DNA of 64,000 bases from NCBI GenBank assembly GCA_947311845.1, contig CAMZMU010000020.1:36245398-36309397 (forward strand), read 5' to 3'. This DNA is from Poa pratensis (taxonomy: Eukaryota; Streptophyta; Magnoliopsida; Poales; Poaceae). The first letter of the stretch is position 1. Each line of letters opens with the position of its first letter. The position numbers and the translations under genes are program-made. This document shows, piece after piece, positions 22,184 to 33,906 of this stretch. The notes under the pieces are model-generated. The model saw nothing but the letters and a program-made list of their open reading frames with translations. It was not told where the DNA came from and searched no databases.

Positions 22184-25100
22184 ACCTGAAAGAATACTAG
22201 AAATGTTAGTGATAACAATATAGCAATACGAAAGCATAGCGGGTAAATACAATATAGCAATACTAGAAATGTTAGTAATGAAACGTACGGGTTCGGTCCA
22301 TGTAGGTATCCTAAAATGCTAGTACGACGTCCACCACGCCCACGACCGCGAGATGTAAGCCCTAAGTGGACGTGTCTGCGACCCCTCGGAGCCCTTGCCG
22401 TTTGTTGATTTTCACTAGCTGTTGCCGTTTGTTGGTTTGCACTAGCCCTTGACGTAGGACCAGAAGGAGCTGGTTGGCTAGAACAGTGCGGACTTGGACT
22501 ATGTTGGCTCGGCGGTTGTTGACTTGTGCTTGCGGCGTTGCCCTTCGACTTCTTTCCGTCTGTACATTTCCTTTTGTTGTGACCCTCTGCATTACACTTT
22601 CCACAATGAGAAGGAACACGAGGCTCTTGAAATAAAGTGTTGCCCGTAGGACCCCATCTATCCATATCTCCATGGAACCGCTTTGTCTTTCTTCTGCCAC
22701 GTTTACCCACCTTCCATGCCGCATTTGGCCATACTTGGACTCCATGATACTCGGGCCATTGTGATTGGTCCAAGTACGGCGAAAACCTAGGGGCCCATGT
22801 CTTTTTGGTTGTTTCAAGTGAGAACTCATGCTCCCGAACGGTGAGCGGGTGGTTAAAATTGACACATCTAATCCGTGACGCCACGAGCAAGTGTGAGCAA
22901 GCCAGATGAAGCAACGAAGGCCTTCTGCATGAGCACTCACAGGTCTTTAGCGCCACCTTGCAGGACCGGCCTCCGTGTTGGACACCACCTTGTGTAGTGC
23001 CTCCCGGCTCTTTCACTTCGTATATCCACTGAACATTGTCAAAGCAAGTAGCTGTTAGGCAGTCCGCCTTCTTCGACTGATAATCCCTGAACTCGATAAC
23101 CTTCTTTGGGTACTCCAGCATTTGCGCAATCTCCTTCTCAGTTTTCTCGGAGTACTTCTGGAAGTAAACATTGAGCTTGTCAAATGTGTATTGCACTATT
23201 GCTGTGACGGGCAGTGCACGGACACCCTTCAGGACTTTATTGAAACATTCAGCCATGTTGTTTGTCATTTGTCCATACCTCCGCCCATCCTCATCAAAAG
23301 CCCGTGCCCACTTTGAGTTAAGCTGAATGTGCCTCTGAAGAAACTCTTGACCACCGGCGTTAAGGCTTTTGTGCGCCACCAACCTGTTGAACAGGAATGC
23401 AAAGCGGGCCTCTTTGTAAGCAAGGCAACAATCTTGCAGATCATCGGACAACTCCTTGCTGCCACATGCCCTATAGAAGTTAGCACAGAAATGCCTCATG
23501 CACCATCTGTGGTGCACGCGAGCATGCCCGGGGATGTCAATATCCACCGCATTGAGAATTCCTTGATGACGATCCGAGATGACGCAGACTTCCCTTGTAG
23601 CGGGTATAACCCTGGTTCTCAATAGATGGAAAAACCATTCCCAATTATCATTGTTCTCTATCTCTACCAAAGCAAATGCCAAAGGCATCAAACGGTTGTT
23701 CGCATCGTTCGCTATTGCCACCAAGAGTGTTCCCTTATATTGCCCGGTCAAGAAGGTGCCATCGACTGCGATCACATGCCTGCAATGTTCGAAGGCCTGA
23801 ATGCATTGCTCAAAAGCCCAGAAAGCACGGTGAAATACTCTCACCCTTTTACCGTCGTGCTCTATCCACATTCCGCTAGCAGCCTCCACCACATGTACCA
23901 TGCCCGGGTTAGCATTAGCCATCGCTAACAACAATCTGGGGATTCGGTTGTATGCTTCCGCCCAATCACCGTACAACATCTTGAATGCGGTTTGTTTGGC
24001 CTTCCATGCCTTTCCGTACTTCACGTCGTAGTTGAAGCGAGATTTCACCGTATCCTGAATATTCTTAACGGTCATGGTTGGGAGTGATGATATCTCCATC
24101 GATAGCTTGTAGGCGAGGAAGTGCTGTGTCAGTTGACGGTGATCTTTCTTCGCATCCTGGCCATCAAGCTTCTTCCCTTTGCACCTATGAGTTGATACGC
24201 AGCTAACTATTTTCCAAGAAGGGCCTCCCTTAACCGGTCTAGCACGAACAATCCATGGGCATCCCTTCTGTTCACATATCACCGTGTACCGCGTGTCCTT
24301 GTCCGAGTGAAACACCGTGTACGGGCGATGATGCTTCACAGAGTACTCCTTGATCCATACCTTCAGTTCCACCAAACTCTCAAACGCCAACCCCTTAACT
24401 ATCCCATCATCATCGTCACGGTACGACATTGGCCTAGCTCCGAGAACTAAACTTGTCCCACCATCAACCACTGCTTCATCCGCAAGGCTAAAATCACGGA
24501 ACAATGGTATCCGAAGGTCATGTCCAGTTGCTTCCTTGAATATGTTGGCTCTTTCAACTTCCTTGGCCGTGAAGCCATCCTCATCAATATCTTCAAGCGG
24601 TCCCTCATCATCAGAGTCTGATGCGTAACATCGGGAATAAGGGAGGCCAGGGTCCATATTCTCTTGGGTCAAATATGTGTCCAAATCACCAACATTGTTG
24701 TTGTTCAGCTCCACTCCATCCCGATCATCCTCGTGGTCAGAGTTCTCTGTCAAGTTTGCATCATCATGCGCAATGTAAGCATCGGGGATTTCCTCTTGGC
24801 TAATAGGTGGTGGACTTCTTCGATGAACCGGCGAGGGAGGACGCCGGTTAAGGTCAAGGTCTAAACTGGAATCAACCTTCTTGGTCGCGAACAACTCCAG
24901 AGCCTTGTCTTGCGACTCCGCAACTGTCTCCTTGTAAGCAATCCATCGTTGCTCCGAGTTGATACGCATTGTCTTCCAACGAATGTGCATGCCAAACCCC
25001 ACATTGTGTCTACCCTCCAACTCCACAACAACACTTGCCTCTTTCCAATTCAACTCATCCCTCACCCCTTCCAAAACCTCCGCATAGCTCGGACTCCGTT

Positions 25101-25194
25101 CAAACACTATGTCACGCTCATCCGGGTCCGGCTCTATGCTCCCTCTCAAAAAAGCGTCCTTGTCCATATGATGCACATGAACAATTCTCGCCAT
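22134..25194 (-). CDS. MuDR/MULE-type transposase, copy A
   Basis: This is the enzyme predicted to cut and rejoin the TIR ends. The long frame starts at ATG 25194, immediately after a TTTTAG|GA intron acceptor (5'UTR intron). The first coding exon ends at AACCC|GTACGT (22289); splicing to 22185 would give a stop at 22134. Without splicing the frame also stays open to 22084. Seen in order: an acidic N-terminus; a WRKY-GCM1-like zinc finger (C307, C312, H336, C338); the MULE DDE domain with IAVDGTF (D478), VISDRHQG (D541) and NNMAECFNKV (E649 candidate); a SWIM zinc finger (C754-x-C756...C766-x-H768); and a CCHC knuckle (C864, C867, H872, C877) before an RG-rich tail. All key motifs are intact over about 1000 residues, so it may be active. 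Confidence 0.9.
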
Positions 25195-25557
25195 TCCTAA
25201 AATAATATCAACAACAAACCATGAACAATTGTTGCCATACCTCCAAAATCTCCTAACCCTAACCCACCAATCTTAACAACTATGCTTCATGTTCATCACA
25301 CAAACTAACATTTTAGCACTAGACACACAAATATGCCAAAACAACATGAATGAATCAAAAGAATTTAGGTGACAAAATATTTCTAGGGTTTCCAAGATTT
25401 GAGCACTAGACACACCAAATCCATGGATGAAAACAAAGGTAACAAGGGAGAGCACCTCTAGGAACTTGGGGAGCTCCGAATCCACGGAGGAAAGCTTGAA
25501 GGGGAGGAGGGGGAGGAGGAGCTCCGGTCGCCGCCGCCCTGTGTGTGAGTTAAGTGA

Positions 25558-25869
25558 GGAACGAGGGGGAGAAGTGTGTGCCTGGGTCGGGCTGGGGGCG
25601 GCCCGGGCGACTAAGTAACCCTAGGCAAGCCGCGCCACCAGCCGCGGCGCGGCCCAAATGGGAGCAGCGCCACAAGCCGTGGCGCCGCACTTACCGGCCT
25701 AGGGGCCCACTACGCCACGCTGGCAGGGAGGCGGCGCCATGGCGCACGGCGCGGCCGCATGGGAGGCAGCGCCACGGAGGATGGCGCGGCAAAAATAGGT
25801 TAGTTCAGTGAAATTTTTTTGCCCATAGGTCATTTCGTGAATTTTTTGCGCCACATAGGTCAGTTTTGT
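25558..25869 (-). repeat. MULE right terminal inverted repeat, copy A
   Basis: Inverted partner of 17172-17480. The probable transposase promoter lies here or just inside: a 5'UTR exon followed by a donor near 25463 (GAG|GTGCTC on the minus strand) leads to the acceptor before ATG 25194. The outer tip carries a 7-bp deletion relative to the left tip. Confidence 0.88.
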
Positions 25870-26780
25870 GCCTCTTTGCTCATGGAATGCATGAATATGC
25901 ATGCGAACAATGATTCACCATTTTTTTTACCGGACCCATGCATCTGGATTGGACGTGAGCTTTTCTAACTGCCATGCACATGCACAAAAAGAATGCTTAT
26001 CTCTTCTCTCTATTCCCTTTTTTTGTTCTATTTTTTAACTTGCCTATCCCCTTTTTTATTCTTTGGCCATGTTTTTCTTGCGAAAACATATCCGGTATAA
26101 TTTTCAATTTCCTTTTTGGGATAGTGATTTTTTAGAGTAAATAAAAATGGGTGGGAATTAGAAAAGTCTACTTCCTACTAGTACAATAAAACACAATTAG
26201 AAAAAAAACTATAAAATCTAACTTTTTTACTATTCCCTTTGTTAACTAGAAAACACAAATATTCGATTTTTGCTTGCAAAGAAATACTCAGTATACTTTT
26301 CAATTCCCTTTTTGAGACAGCGGTTTTTTAGGGTAAATAAATATGGGTGGGGAATAAGAAAAGTCCACTTCCTACTAGTAAAAAAAATAGATAAAAAAGA
26401 ACTACCACTTTGTACTAGTATAAAAATAACAGAAAACATAAGTCAGACTACTACGTATGTTGATCACAATAGATTCGAGATGAACAACAATCTATACCTC
26501 TTATAAATAAAAACTTACCTAACATGCATTAATTATATTTCCATCTCAACATGTAAGGTATCGAACTCATCCATTCTTGTAGCCAACAAAATATTCATGC
26601 CATTCCACTAATATTTATTAAATCGCATATTTTCTTGCGGGCAACATATCCATGGCATCTACTTTTTATGCATCCAATTATCAACGTCACCAATTTTAAT
26701 CATCAAATACAAAAAAATCACGTCAATTTTTAGCCTTTCGACAATTAATTAATTGAATCTTCCATCCTTATTTAAACAAC
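25870..26780. repeat. AT-rich flank with a diverged tandem duplication, copy A
   Basis: Two related segments of about 175-190 bp follow each other. Each contains a CTTGC-AA-A run, a TTTCAATT(T/C)CCTTTTTG block, a GGGTGGG(A/G)A block, then AAAAGTC(T/C)ACTTCCTACTAGTA (about 26080-26190 and 26270-26385). No gene is visible. The region ends where the quasi-palindrome array begins. Confidence 0.7.
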
Positions 26781-29700
26781 TTTGAATCATCCTTCTTTGA
26801 TCAATAAAAATGTTGCATATGGGTCTACATGTGCCAAAGTGGTAGATATTTATTTAGATCGTTATGAGTGTTGCATGTGGGTCAAAATGTCCCACATGTG
26901 TAAGGTCAAAATGGCTAGGGTGTTGTATGTGGGTCCACATGCAACACTGATGACCATCTATTTATATATCTATCATCTTTAGGACATGTGGACTCACATG
27001 TGACACTTTTAACTATGTTTGTATGTTGTTGGACCCGCATGATACTTTTAGGTCAAACTGTTTAGGGCTGGTGCTTGTGGATCCAAACAAGTAGGTCATA
27101 TAAGTACGTAACTACCACCTTTGGAACATGTGGACCCACATGCAACACCCCTATCCATCTTGAACTAACGCATATGGGAAAAATAATTGGTCATTTCAAG
27201 GAGGTCAAAAAAATCACTTGCTTACAATTGAACCTGTTCATTGAGAGCAAAAAATAAATAATATGTTGGACTTGTCAAAAAAATTAAACCCTACACGTGA
27301 CAGAATGCACTTTTTTCGAAACATTTATCAAGAAAAAAAATAAATATGTTGAACTTGTCAAAAAAAATATTTTTTGCTCAACAAATGTTTCGAAAAAAGT
27401 GCATTTTAGGTCAAGAATCTATGAAAAAATGACCAGTTATTTTAGCGAATCTAAGGGCAGACCTAGTTGTATAGAGGTGTTGCATGTGGCTCCACATGCA
27501 TGAAATGTGGTAGGTCTACCACCTTTCATGTGGACCCATATACAACACTTCTAACCATCCATGTGTACATATATCACTTTTAGGACATGTGGACCCACAT
27601 TCAACACTCCTATCTAGCTAGTTGTGCATCTACCCCATTTTATACATATGGATCCACGCAACACTCCTTGCCTGCTAGCTGTGCATCTACCCCATTTTAT
27701 ACATGTGGACCCACATGCAACTATCCTATCCAGCTAGGATTACCCCTACCACCCAGTGGACCCTTAACAGCTATGTCTACCCCTGCCACCATTTTGGACA
27801 TGTGGACCCACATGTAGGAGCACTTCTGGCCATCCAGCTACACCTTTATCATCACTGGGGCATGTGGACCCATATGCCACACTCTCAGCCATCTAGGTCC
27901 ACTCCTATAACCTTTGGGGCATGTGGACCAACATGCAACACTCTTATCCAGCTAGGTCAGTAGACCTGAATGGATAGGGGGTGAATAAACCTGACTAGCA
28001 AGTAGGCGTGCATGTGGGTCCACATGTTCCAGAGGTGGTAGATGTGTACCTAGATGGAAACGAGTGTTTATGTGGATCCACATGTATCAAAGGGTCTAGG
28101 GGCAGACCTAATTGTATAGGGGTGTTGCATCTGGGTCCACATATATGAAAGGAGGTATAGGTCTACCATCTTTGGCATATGTGGATGCCACACTCTCATC
28201 CATCTAGGTCCACGTGACCCAAATATGGGTCCACGTGTCCCAAAAGGTTGTATATATACAACTAGATGGCTATTAGTGTTGCATGTGGGTCCACATATCC
28301 ACCGGATGGACCCATCTTGACCTAGCACATCCGGTGGACATGTGGATCCACATGTAACACTCATAGCCATCTAGTTGTATATTTACAAATTTTGGAACAT
28401 ATGGATCCACATACAACACTCCTATCTATGTCTCACTTTGTGAGACCCACATGCTAGTTCTAGGTCAAACTATCTAGGTCTCGTGCATGTGGGACAAGAT
28501 GTCTCGTAGGCCATATATGTATGTATCTACCACCTTTGGGACATGTGGACCCACATGCAAAACCCCTAGCCATCTTTACCAAGAACTATATGACATACTA
28601 GACAACTTGACCTAAAACTATCATGTGGACCCATCTTGACCTAGAACTATATGACATAATAGACAACTTGACCTAAAACTATCATGTGGATGCCACAACA
28701 TGGAACATATCTAGAAGTGGTGAATAAGGGTCGACATGTCCCAAAGGTGGTAGATATACAACTAGATGGCTATGTTTATGAGTGTCGCATGTGGGTCCAC
28801 ATGTTCCCGATATGTGATAGGTAAATATGGCTACGGGTTTTGCATGTGGGTCCACATGTACCAATGTGGGTCCACATGTCTCAAAAGGTTGTAGATATAC
28901 AATGGCTATGAGTGTTGCATGTGTCCATCCGGGGGACATGTGGACCCACATGCAACACTCATAGCCATCTAGTTGTATATCTACAACCTTTGGGACATAT
29001 GGATCCACATACAACACTCTTATCTAAGTTGCATTTTGTGAGACCCACATGCTAGTTCTAGATCAAACTGTCTAGGTCTCGTACATGTGGGACCAGATCT
29101 CTAGTAGGTCATATATGTATGTATCTAACACTTCTGGGACATGTGGACCCACATGCAAAACCCCTAGTCATCTTTGAACTATATGACATACTAGACAACT
29201 TGAACTAAAACTATCATGTGGACCAATCTTGACCTAGAACTATATGACATACTAGTCAACTTGACCTAAAACTATCATGTGGATCCCACGACATGAAACA
29301 TATCTAGAAGTGTTACATAAGGGTCAACATGTCCTAAATGTGGTAGATATACAACTAGATGGCTATGTCTATGAGTTTCGCATGTGGGTCCATATGTTCT
29401 CGAGATGTGCTAGATAGAGATGGCTAGGGGTTTTGCATGCATGTGGTTCCACATGTCCCAAATGTGGGTCCACGTGTACCAAATGTGGGTCCACATGTCC
29501 CAAAAGGTTGTAAATATACAACTAGATGGCTATTACTGTTGCATGTGGGCCCACATGTCCCCCGGATGGACGCATCTTGACCTAGCACATCCGGGGAACA
29601 TGTGGACCCAGATCATGCAACACTCATAACTATCTTTTATATCTACAACCTTTGGCACATATGGATTCACATGCAACACTCATATCTATGTTGCTTTTTG

Positions 29701-29880
29701 TGAGACCCTCATGCTAGTTCGAGGTCAAACTGTCTAGGTCATGTGCATGTGAGACCAGATGTCTAGTAGGCCATATATGTATGTATCTACTACCTTTGAG
29801 AGATGTGGACCCACATGCAAAACTCCTAGCCATCTTTACCTAGAATTATATGACATATTAGACAACTTGACCTAAAACTA
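26780..29880. repeat. Array of CATGTGG-AC-CCACATG quasi-palindromes, copy A
   Basis: About 3.1 kb is built from variants of a ~50-70 bp module in both orientations. The core is CATGTGGACCCACATG, whose 7-bp arms are mutually inverted around AC. Typical neighbours are GCAACACTC, TAGCCATCTAGTTGTATAT and CTACCACCTTTGGGA. At least two dozen exact or near-exact cores are readable. The array abuts the truncated 3' end of the bHLH gene at 29880. Frames across it are incidental (repeated Cys-Gly-Pro-Thr strings). The origin is unclear: subterminal repeats of a DNA transposon, a foldback element or a local satellite are all possible. Confidence 0.85.
27304..27405. repeat. 23-bp perfect inverted repeat (hairpin) in the array, copy A
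   Basis: Arms at 27304-27326 and 27383-27405 are perfect reverse complements (core TTTTTTCGAAACATTT), separated by 56 nt of AT-rich sequence. The transcript could form a stable stem. The flanking sequence also has a direct ATGTTG(G/A)ACTTGTCAAAA repeat (27263 and 27346). Equivalent copies lie at 41119-41220 and 52867-52968. Confidence 0.85.
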
Positions 29881-30454
29881 TCATGTGGACCCATCTTGAC
29901 CTAGATGAGGATGCAGCCGCCCCAGCCACCGCCTCCCGGCGACGCGCACCCGCACGTGGCCACCCACCACCGCCATCGCCTCCACGTCCACGCCGCCTCC
30001 CATGCCACGAGACTTTGAGTAGCTCGTGTACTGTGGCGACACAAACACGACGTCCGACGCCGCCGTGGCTGCCGTCCCCACCGTGGAGCATCCACCGCCG
30101 CGCTGCGCTGCCGCCAGCTCCTGCAGCGCCACCAGCTGCTGCTCTAGCTGCTTCACGTAGTCGATCGCTCCCCCGACCACCGTGGCTTGGTCACTCTACA
30201 GGACAGATGCATGCATTGCGTCAATGCATGGTACGAACAGAGAAGATTATTGTTGCACATTTCCTCCAGCAATGGCTGAAGCAAGTTTGGATTGCTTACT
30301 CGTGGGATGTAGTCCGTGGGGATGAGGGAGCGGAGGGATGCGAGGTGGTCGTTCATGAGGCGGCGCCGGTTGCGCTCCACGGCGATGTGGGTCATCCGCT
30401 GGCACTCGGCCTCCTCGGGCTTCTTGCACTTCTCGGGCGGCGGCGTGGCGCGCG
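29881..30454 (-). pseudogene. bHLH gene fragment broken by LTR insertion, copy A
   Basis: Equivalent to 60557-61130 of copy D. Exon 3 (29881-30195) and the 3' part of exon 2 (30300-30454) are present. Exon 2 still encodes the basic region and helix 1 ([12 protein letters not shown]...[10 protein letters not shown]), but its 5' part is cut off by the LTR starting at 30455. At the other end the reading frame runs into the array (...[11 protein letters not shown], stop at 29881). With no start exon and no C-terminal domain it cannot make a normal protein. Confidence 0.85.
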
Positions 30455-33400
30455 TGTAACAGCCCGAGGTTGTGAACCTCAAAAACCTGAGTAAAATTTT
30501 CACTTTTGCATATCATGCATGCATCATGGCATCATTTGTTCAATTGCTCATGTTGAAACCAAGATTTGGACAACAAATTAAACCAAAAGGGAAACCAAAA
30601 GCAATACTTGTTTTCAAACAAGTTACACTCCAATGAGTTGGTTGTGACAAAACCAATTCAAATAACTTCCATATTTGTCAAGGAAGTTCCAAGAGTCTAA
30701 AAGGTAATGTTTTGCAATTGCTAAATTTTCCAAATGGGCAACATCTTGAATTTAGCAAATGCCTAAATCAAACACTATGAACAAAAGTTGGTGAAAACAT
30801 TTTATTTTTAAACCCCAATTTTTGTGGAGCAACTAAATGACCAGGGGAGCATCTCCAAATTATTTCATAATTTTTGGAAGTGTTTAAGTTGCTCAATAAA
30901 ATCAGTGCTTTGCTGCTGGAATTAAAAAGTAACTGGGAAGGACCAATCTGTGGTGGAAGATTTTTGCCAGGGGCTTCTTTGTAAAAACTTCATCTCCTTC
31001 TCTGTAGCGACCGCGCGCGCGCTCCCGCCGGACCAGCTCGACCCCGTGGTCGCCGTGCACGCCGCCGGGCCCCCTCTGCCCCCACCGCAGGAAGACAAGC
31101 ACGCCGGACCCCCTCTGCTCCCCCTCCCCACTCACCCCTGCTCCATCTCCTCTCCCCCTCTGCTCCCCACGAGCCGCCATGGCCGCCGAGGCCGCCGTGC
31201 TCGTCGCCGCCATTTGAGCTCACCCCGAGCGAATCGAAGCGGACCACTAGCTTCGCCGTGCCGTGCTCCACCTCCCTGCCAGAGGAATCGAACCGGAGAG
31301 CACGGGATTGACGCCGCCGTCCGTGACATCGCCGCCGCCGCCCGAGCTCCTCCTCGCTCTATTACGACACCGCCGAGCCATCTCCGGCCACCTCCTGCAC
31401 CGTCGCGAGCTTGGGTGAGCCCCTGGCCCTCGCTGGCCCATCCCCTCCCCTCCTAGCGCTCGCCATTGCTCGCACACGCCACCGCATCGTCGCCGTAGCT
31501 TCACCGTCGATGTTGTTCGCAGCCCGGCCGCGAAACCGGCCTAAGCCGGGCTACAGGCCGCACTTCTCTGGCCCATGGCCGGCCTCGGAGCCAGCCCAGA
31601 CCGGGCGGACGGCCGGACCCCTCTGTTAGCAGGCCGGCCTGCCAGCCGGCCCAGACCGGGCTGGAGGCCGGGTGTACTGTTTTTTTAGAGGTTCCTTTTT
31701 CTATTTCCTCTCCCCTTTGCGCATGCTTCCGGCTACTCCCTCGCGCTTTAGGGAAATCGAACTCCGATGATTCCTACTAGTTCATCTCTCCCTTTCGAGT
31801 CGAGTAAATAAAATATTTATCGTTGGAAGTAAAATAATCAAAAGTAAATATTAAAAAAGAGGAATTATAAAATTAATAACTTTTGATCGGGACCTCCGAA
31901 AAATGTGTTCCTTATATCGAAATGCTCATAAAAATGTGCACTGATCCTTTGCATCACTTGCATGCATGTCTACATGAACTTATAGCACAGGAAAACATTA
32001 AAACAAATGTAGAGCTATATTTTCTCTCTTGTTAAATAATTATCTCGCACCCCATTTAAAATGGGTAGAACTTGCTATAATAATTTCAGTACATTAAAAA
32101 TGCCATGCCACCATGTGTTTGCGCATTGCATTTGTTAAAGCATGTGTGGTGATTGATTGCTCTTCTGTGGTTATGTTTCGATAGATCAAGCCGCCGGGGT
32201 TACTCCACAATACCCCGAGGATCCGTACTATCAGCCGTATCAACAAGGCAAGCGTAATCCCCCCTCTGAGCATATATTATCCTATGTTTCCGCAAATATT
32301 TTGTCCACAATAATATTGCATGCGGTTCCAAATGTCACTTTTATTGGATTAGAGTATCCTATAGTTGCATTAAGTTTTCGATGCCAATACCTGTTTTCCC
32401 CTCCTATTATCCATAGTTTTGTATTATTGGCCTGAGTTACCTACTATGCTATGTTGATGCTTAGCCATGCTTAGTTAATTGTTACTCATCCGATGGATGG
32501 TTCATATTGGAAACAGGTGAAGAGATGTTGTGATGATGGTGGAGAATTGTGGTGACAGGTAATAAGATGCTAAAGGTGGGGATGAGAGGCCACTGTGGTT
32601 GTGGTGTTTTGTCTCGTTCTCGCCGCCTAGGTACGAGTTCTTTACCTCCCGAACCAAGACTGAGCGTGCAACCATGCGTGAGGCCTATGCAATTGCAGGA
32701 ACCCTCATAGACTAAATAACTCGGGCGGGGCTAGCCAGGGTCCTCTAGTTTCGGGCTTCCATTTGCGCGTGCGTGATGATGGTGGTTGAACTGGGATGAG
32801 GATTGTGGTGTTAGGAAAATAAGTGGCCGTGGGGCAGGGTGTTGAAGGCACTAGCGTGCCCTGCCGCCACTGATGATCCTGGAAAGTCCTTAATGAGGGA
32901 GAAGTCGACACCGCTCCCACCCAGCCGGCTTTCCAAGGAAGAGAGCTAATGCGCAGGTAATGGGTCGGACGGTACGCTTGGCAAACATTGTACACCCCTG
33001 CAGGGTAAATCTTTTCAAAAAGCCGTGTCCACGGTTACGGATAACTTGGGAAAGGACGATAAGATCATAGAATAACATGAACGGAATGATTAAAACCTGG
33101 GTACTAGAGGTACCACTTCAAGATTGCAAGGTGAGCTTCCTCGAGGGTGATTCGGGGAGGTGCCTTTGATGAACAGGTACAGTGGTTGATGATGGTAGAT
33201 GTTGAGAAAGGAGATCAAAGAAAAGAGTCACCTCTTACCCCTCTTGAAAACTATTCTGATTAGTCGATGCCATTGAGTTATGTTTTCATAAATAAAATCA
33301 GCTTTATGCAAAACAGCCATAAAACTTTGAAAGGCTCATCGAGCTAAAGCTCTATATATAATCTTGCGAGTTCATCGAACTCAACGTCGTTTGTTTTGTT

Positions 33401-33891
33401 TCAGAGGAGGACTTCACCGACCTCGAAGGTGGGTTCTTTGTGGACGTCGACGAGTAGTCTGGGGTTCCCAGGTGGCAGCTTGGGACATCCCGGAACAGCT
33501 GGCGTTGGATGTTTATCTGTAGGCCTCTTAGGCCATATTTTGGATCTTGTTTTTTAGAACAACCTAATTCGCTTCCGCATGTTGTATTGTTGGGTCCGTG
33601 ACCTCTGGTTGTAATTTGCTATCTTTCCCTATTATAAGAGTTGAACTATATGTTTTGTGTCGTAGAGTCTGTGATGTGCCAGTTGTTCCACAGGTCTTGA
33701 TCTTTCTATTATACATTGAGGGTTGTGCCTGTGTTAAGGCATCAATCGGGGTGTTGCGTTGCCAATGATCCATTCCGAGCAACGCCTGCCAAAGGTTTTG
33801 GCCGGGGATTGGTAAACCCGTAACCTCCGGTTGTATCGCTTAACCGGTGACACACAGCATCACTGTATAACAGTCGGGTCGGGGCGCCACA
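30455..33891 (+). mobile_element. 3.4-kb LTR of an LTR retrotransposon inserted in the bHLH gene, copy A
   Basis: The segment begins TGTAACAGCCCGAGG, ends GGGGCGCCACA (TG...CA) and is followed 3 nt later by a primer-binding site TGGTATCAGAGC, so it is a 5' LTR in + orientation. At 3437 bp it is unusually long. The empty site is visible in copy D at about 61130, where the bHLH exon continues uninterrupted. Only about 180 bp of internal sequence remains before the junction at 34083. No gag, pol or second LTR is present. The large LTR holds GC-rich exon-like DNA (31000-31500) and a short exon-like pair (see 32188-33457). I cannot name the family; a Gypsy-type element is my guess from the long LTR. 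Confidence 0.85.
32188..33457 (+). other. Exon-like pair inside the LTR joined by a GC-AG intron
   Basis: After GATAG at 32187, a frame reads DQAAGVTPQYPEDPYYQPYQQ and meets a GC-type donor CAAG|GCAAGC at about 32247/32248. After TTTGTTTCAG (33403) the frame continues in phase as EEDFTDLEGGFFVDVDE and a TAG stop at 33455-33457. Joining across this intron keeps the frame, and GC donors with this context are a known minor class. The preceding exon is not identified. Equivalent sequences occur in copies B and C. This may be a small protein or leader ORF specific to this LTR family. Confidence 0.4.
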
Positions 33892-33894
33892 AGT

Positions 33895-33906
33895 TGGTAT
33901 CAGAGC
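33895..33906 (+). other. Primer-binding site (initiator tRNA-Met), copy A
   Basis: TGGTATCAGAGC is the standard plant LTR-retrotransposon site complementary to the 3' end of initiator tRNA-Met. It lies 3 nt after the LTR end. Copies: 34625-34636 (-) and 59461-59472 (+). Confidence 0.9.

Larger units (their letters stand above)
17172..25869. mobile_element. Mutator-like element carrying transposase and plant-mobile-domain genes, copy A
   Basis: Two long terminal inverted repeats of about 300 bp (17172-17480 and 25558-25869) enclose a MuDR-type transposase (- strand) and a plant mobile domain gene (+ strand) in convergent orientation. Both genes appear to start from promoters in or beside the TIRs, with a 5'UTR intron whose acceptor lies just before the ATG. 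The left tip reads GGCAAAATTGACAAAACTGACC; the right tip lacks 7 bp of this (ends ...CAGTTTTGTGCC). I could not find a clean 8-10 bp target duplication, so the flanks were probably altered later. Both main genes are open, and an almost identical inverted copy exists at 42654-51378. Confidence 0.9.

Noticed and set aside
21690..25205. Frames opposite the MULE transposase and coiled-coil ORF
   Set aside because: Antisense shadows of a long conserved coding frame.
27587..29629. Several 66-111 codon frames with repeated CGPTCN strings
   Set aside because: They are translations of the CATGTGGACCCACATG repeat, not proteins.
29883..30494. 203-codon + strand frame (and 55449-56060, 60559-61398)
   Set aside because: It is the antisense shadow of the GC-rich bHLH exons; the minus strand has the conserved bHLH motifs and splice sites.
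30950..31456. 168-codon Pro/Arg/Ala-rich frame in the LTR
   Set aside because: GC-rich low-complexity DNA gives long frames on both strands here; no domain or splice support.
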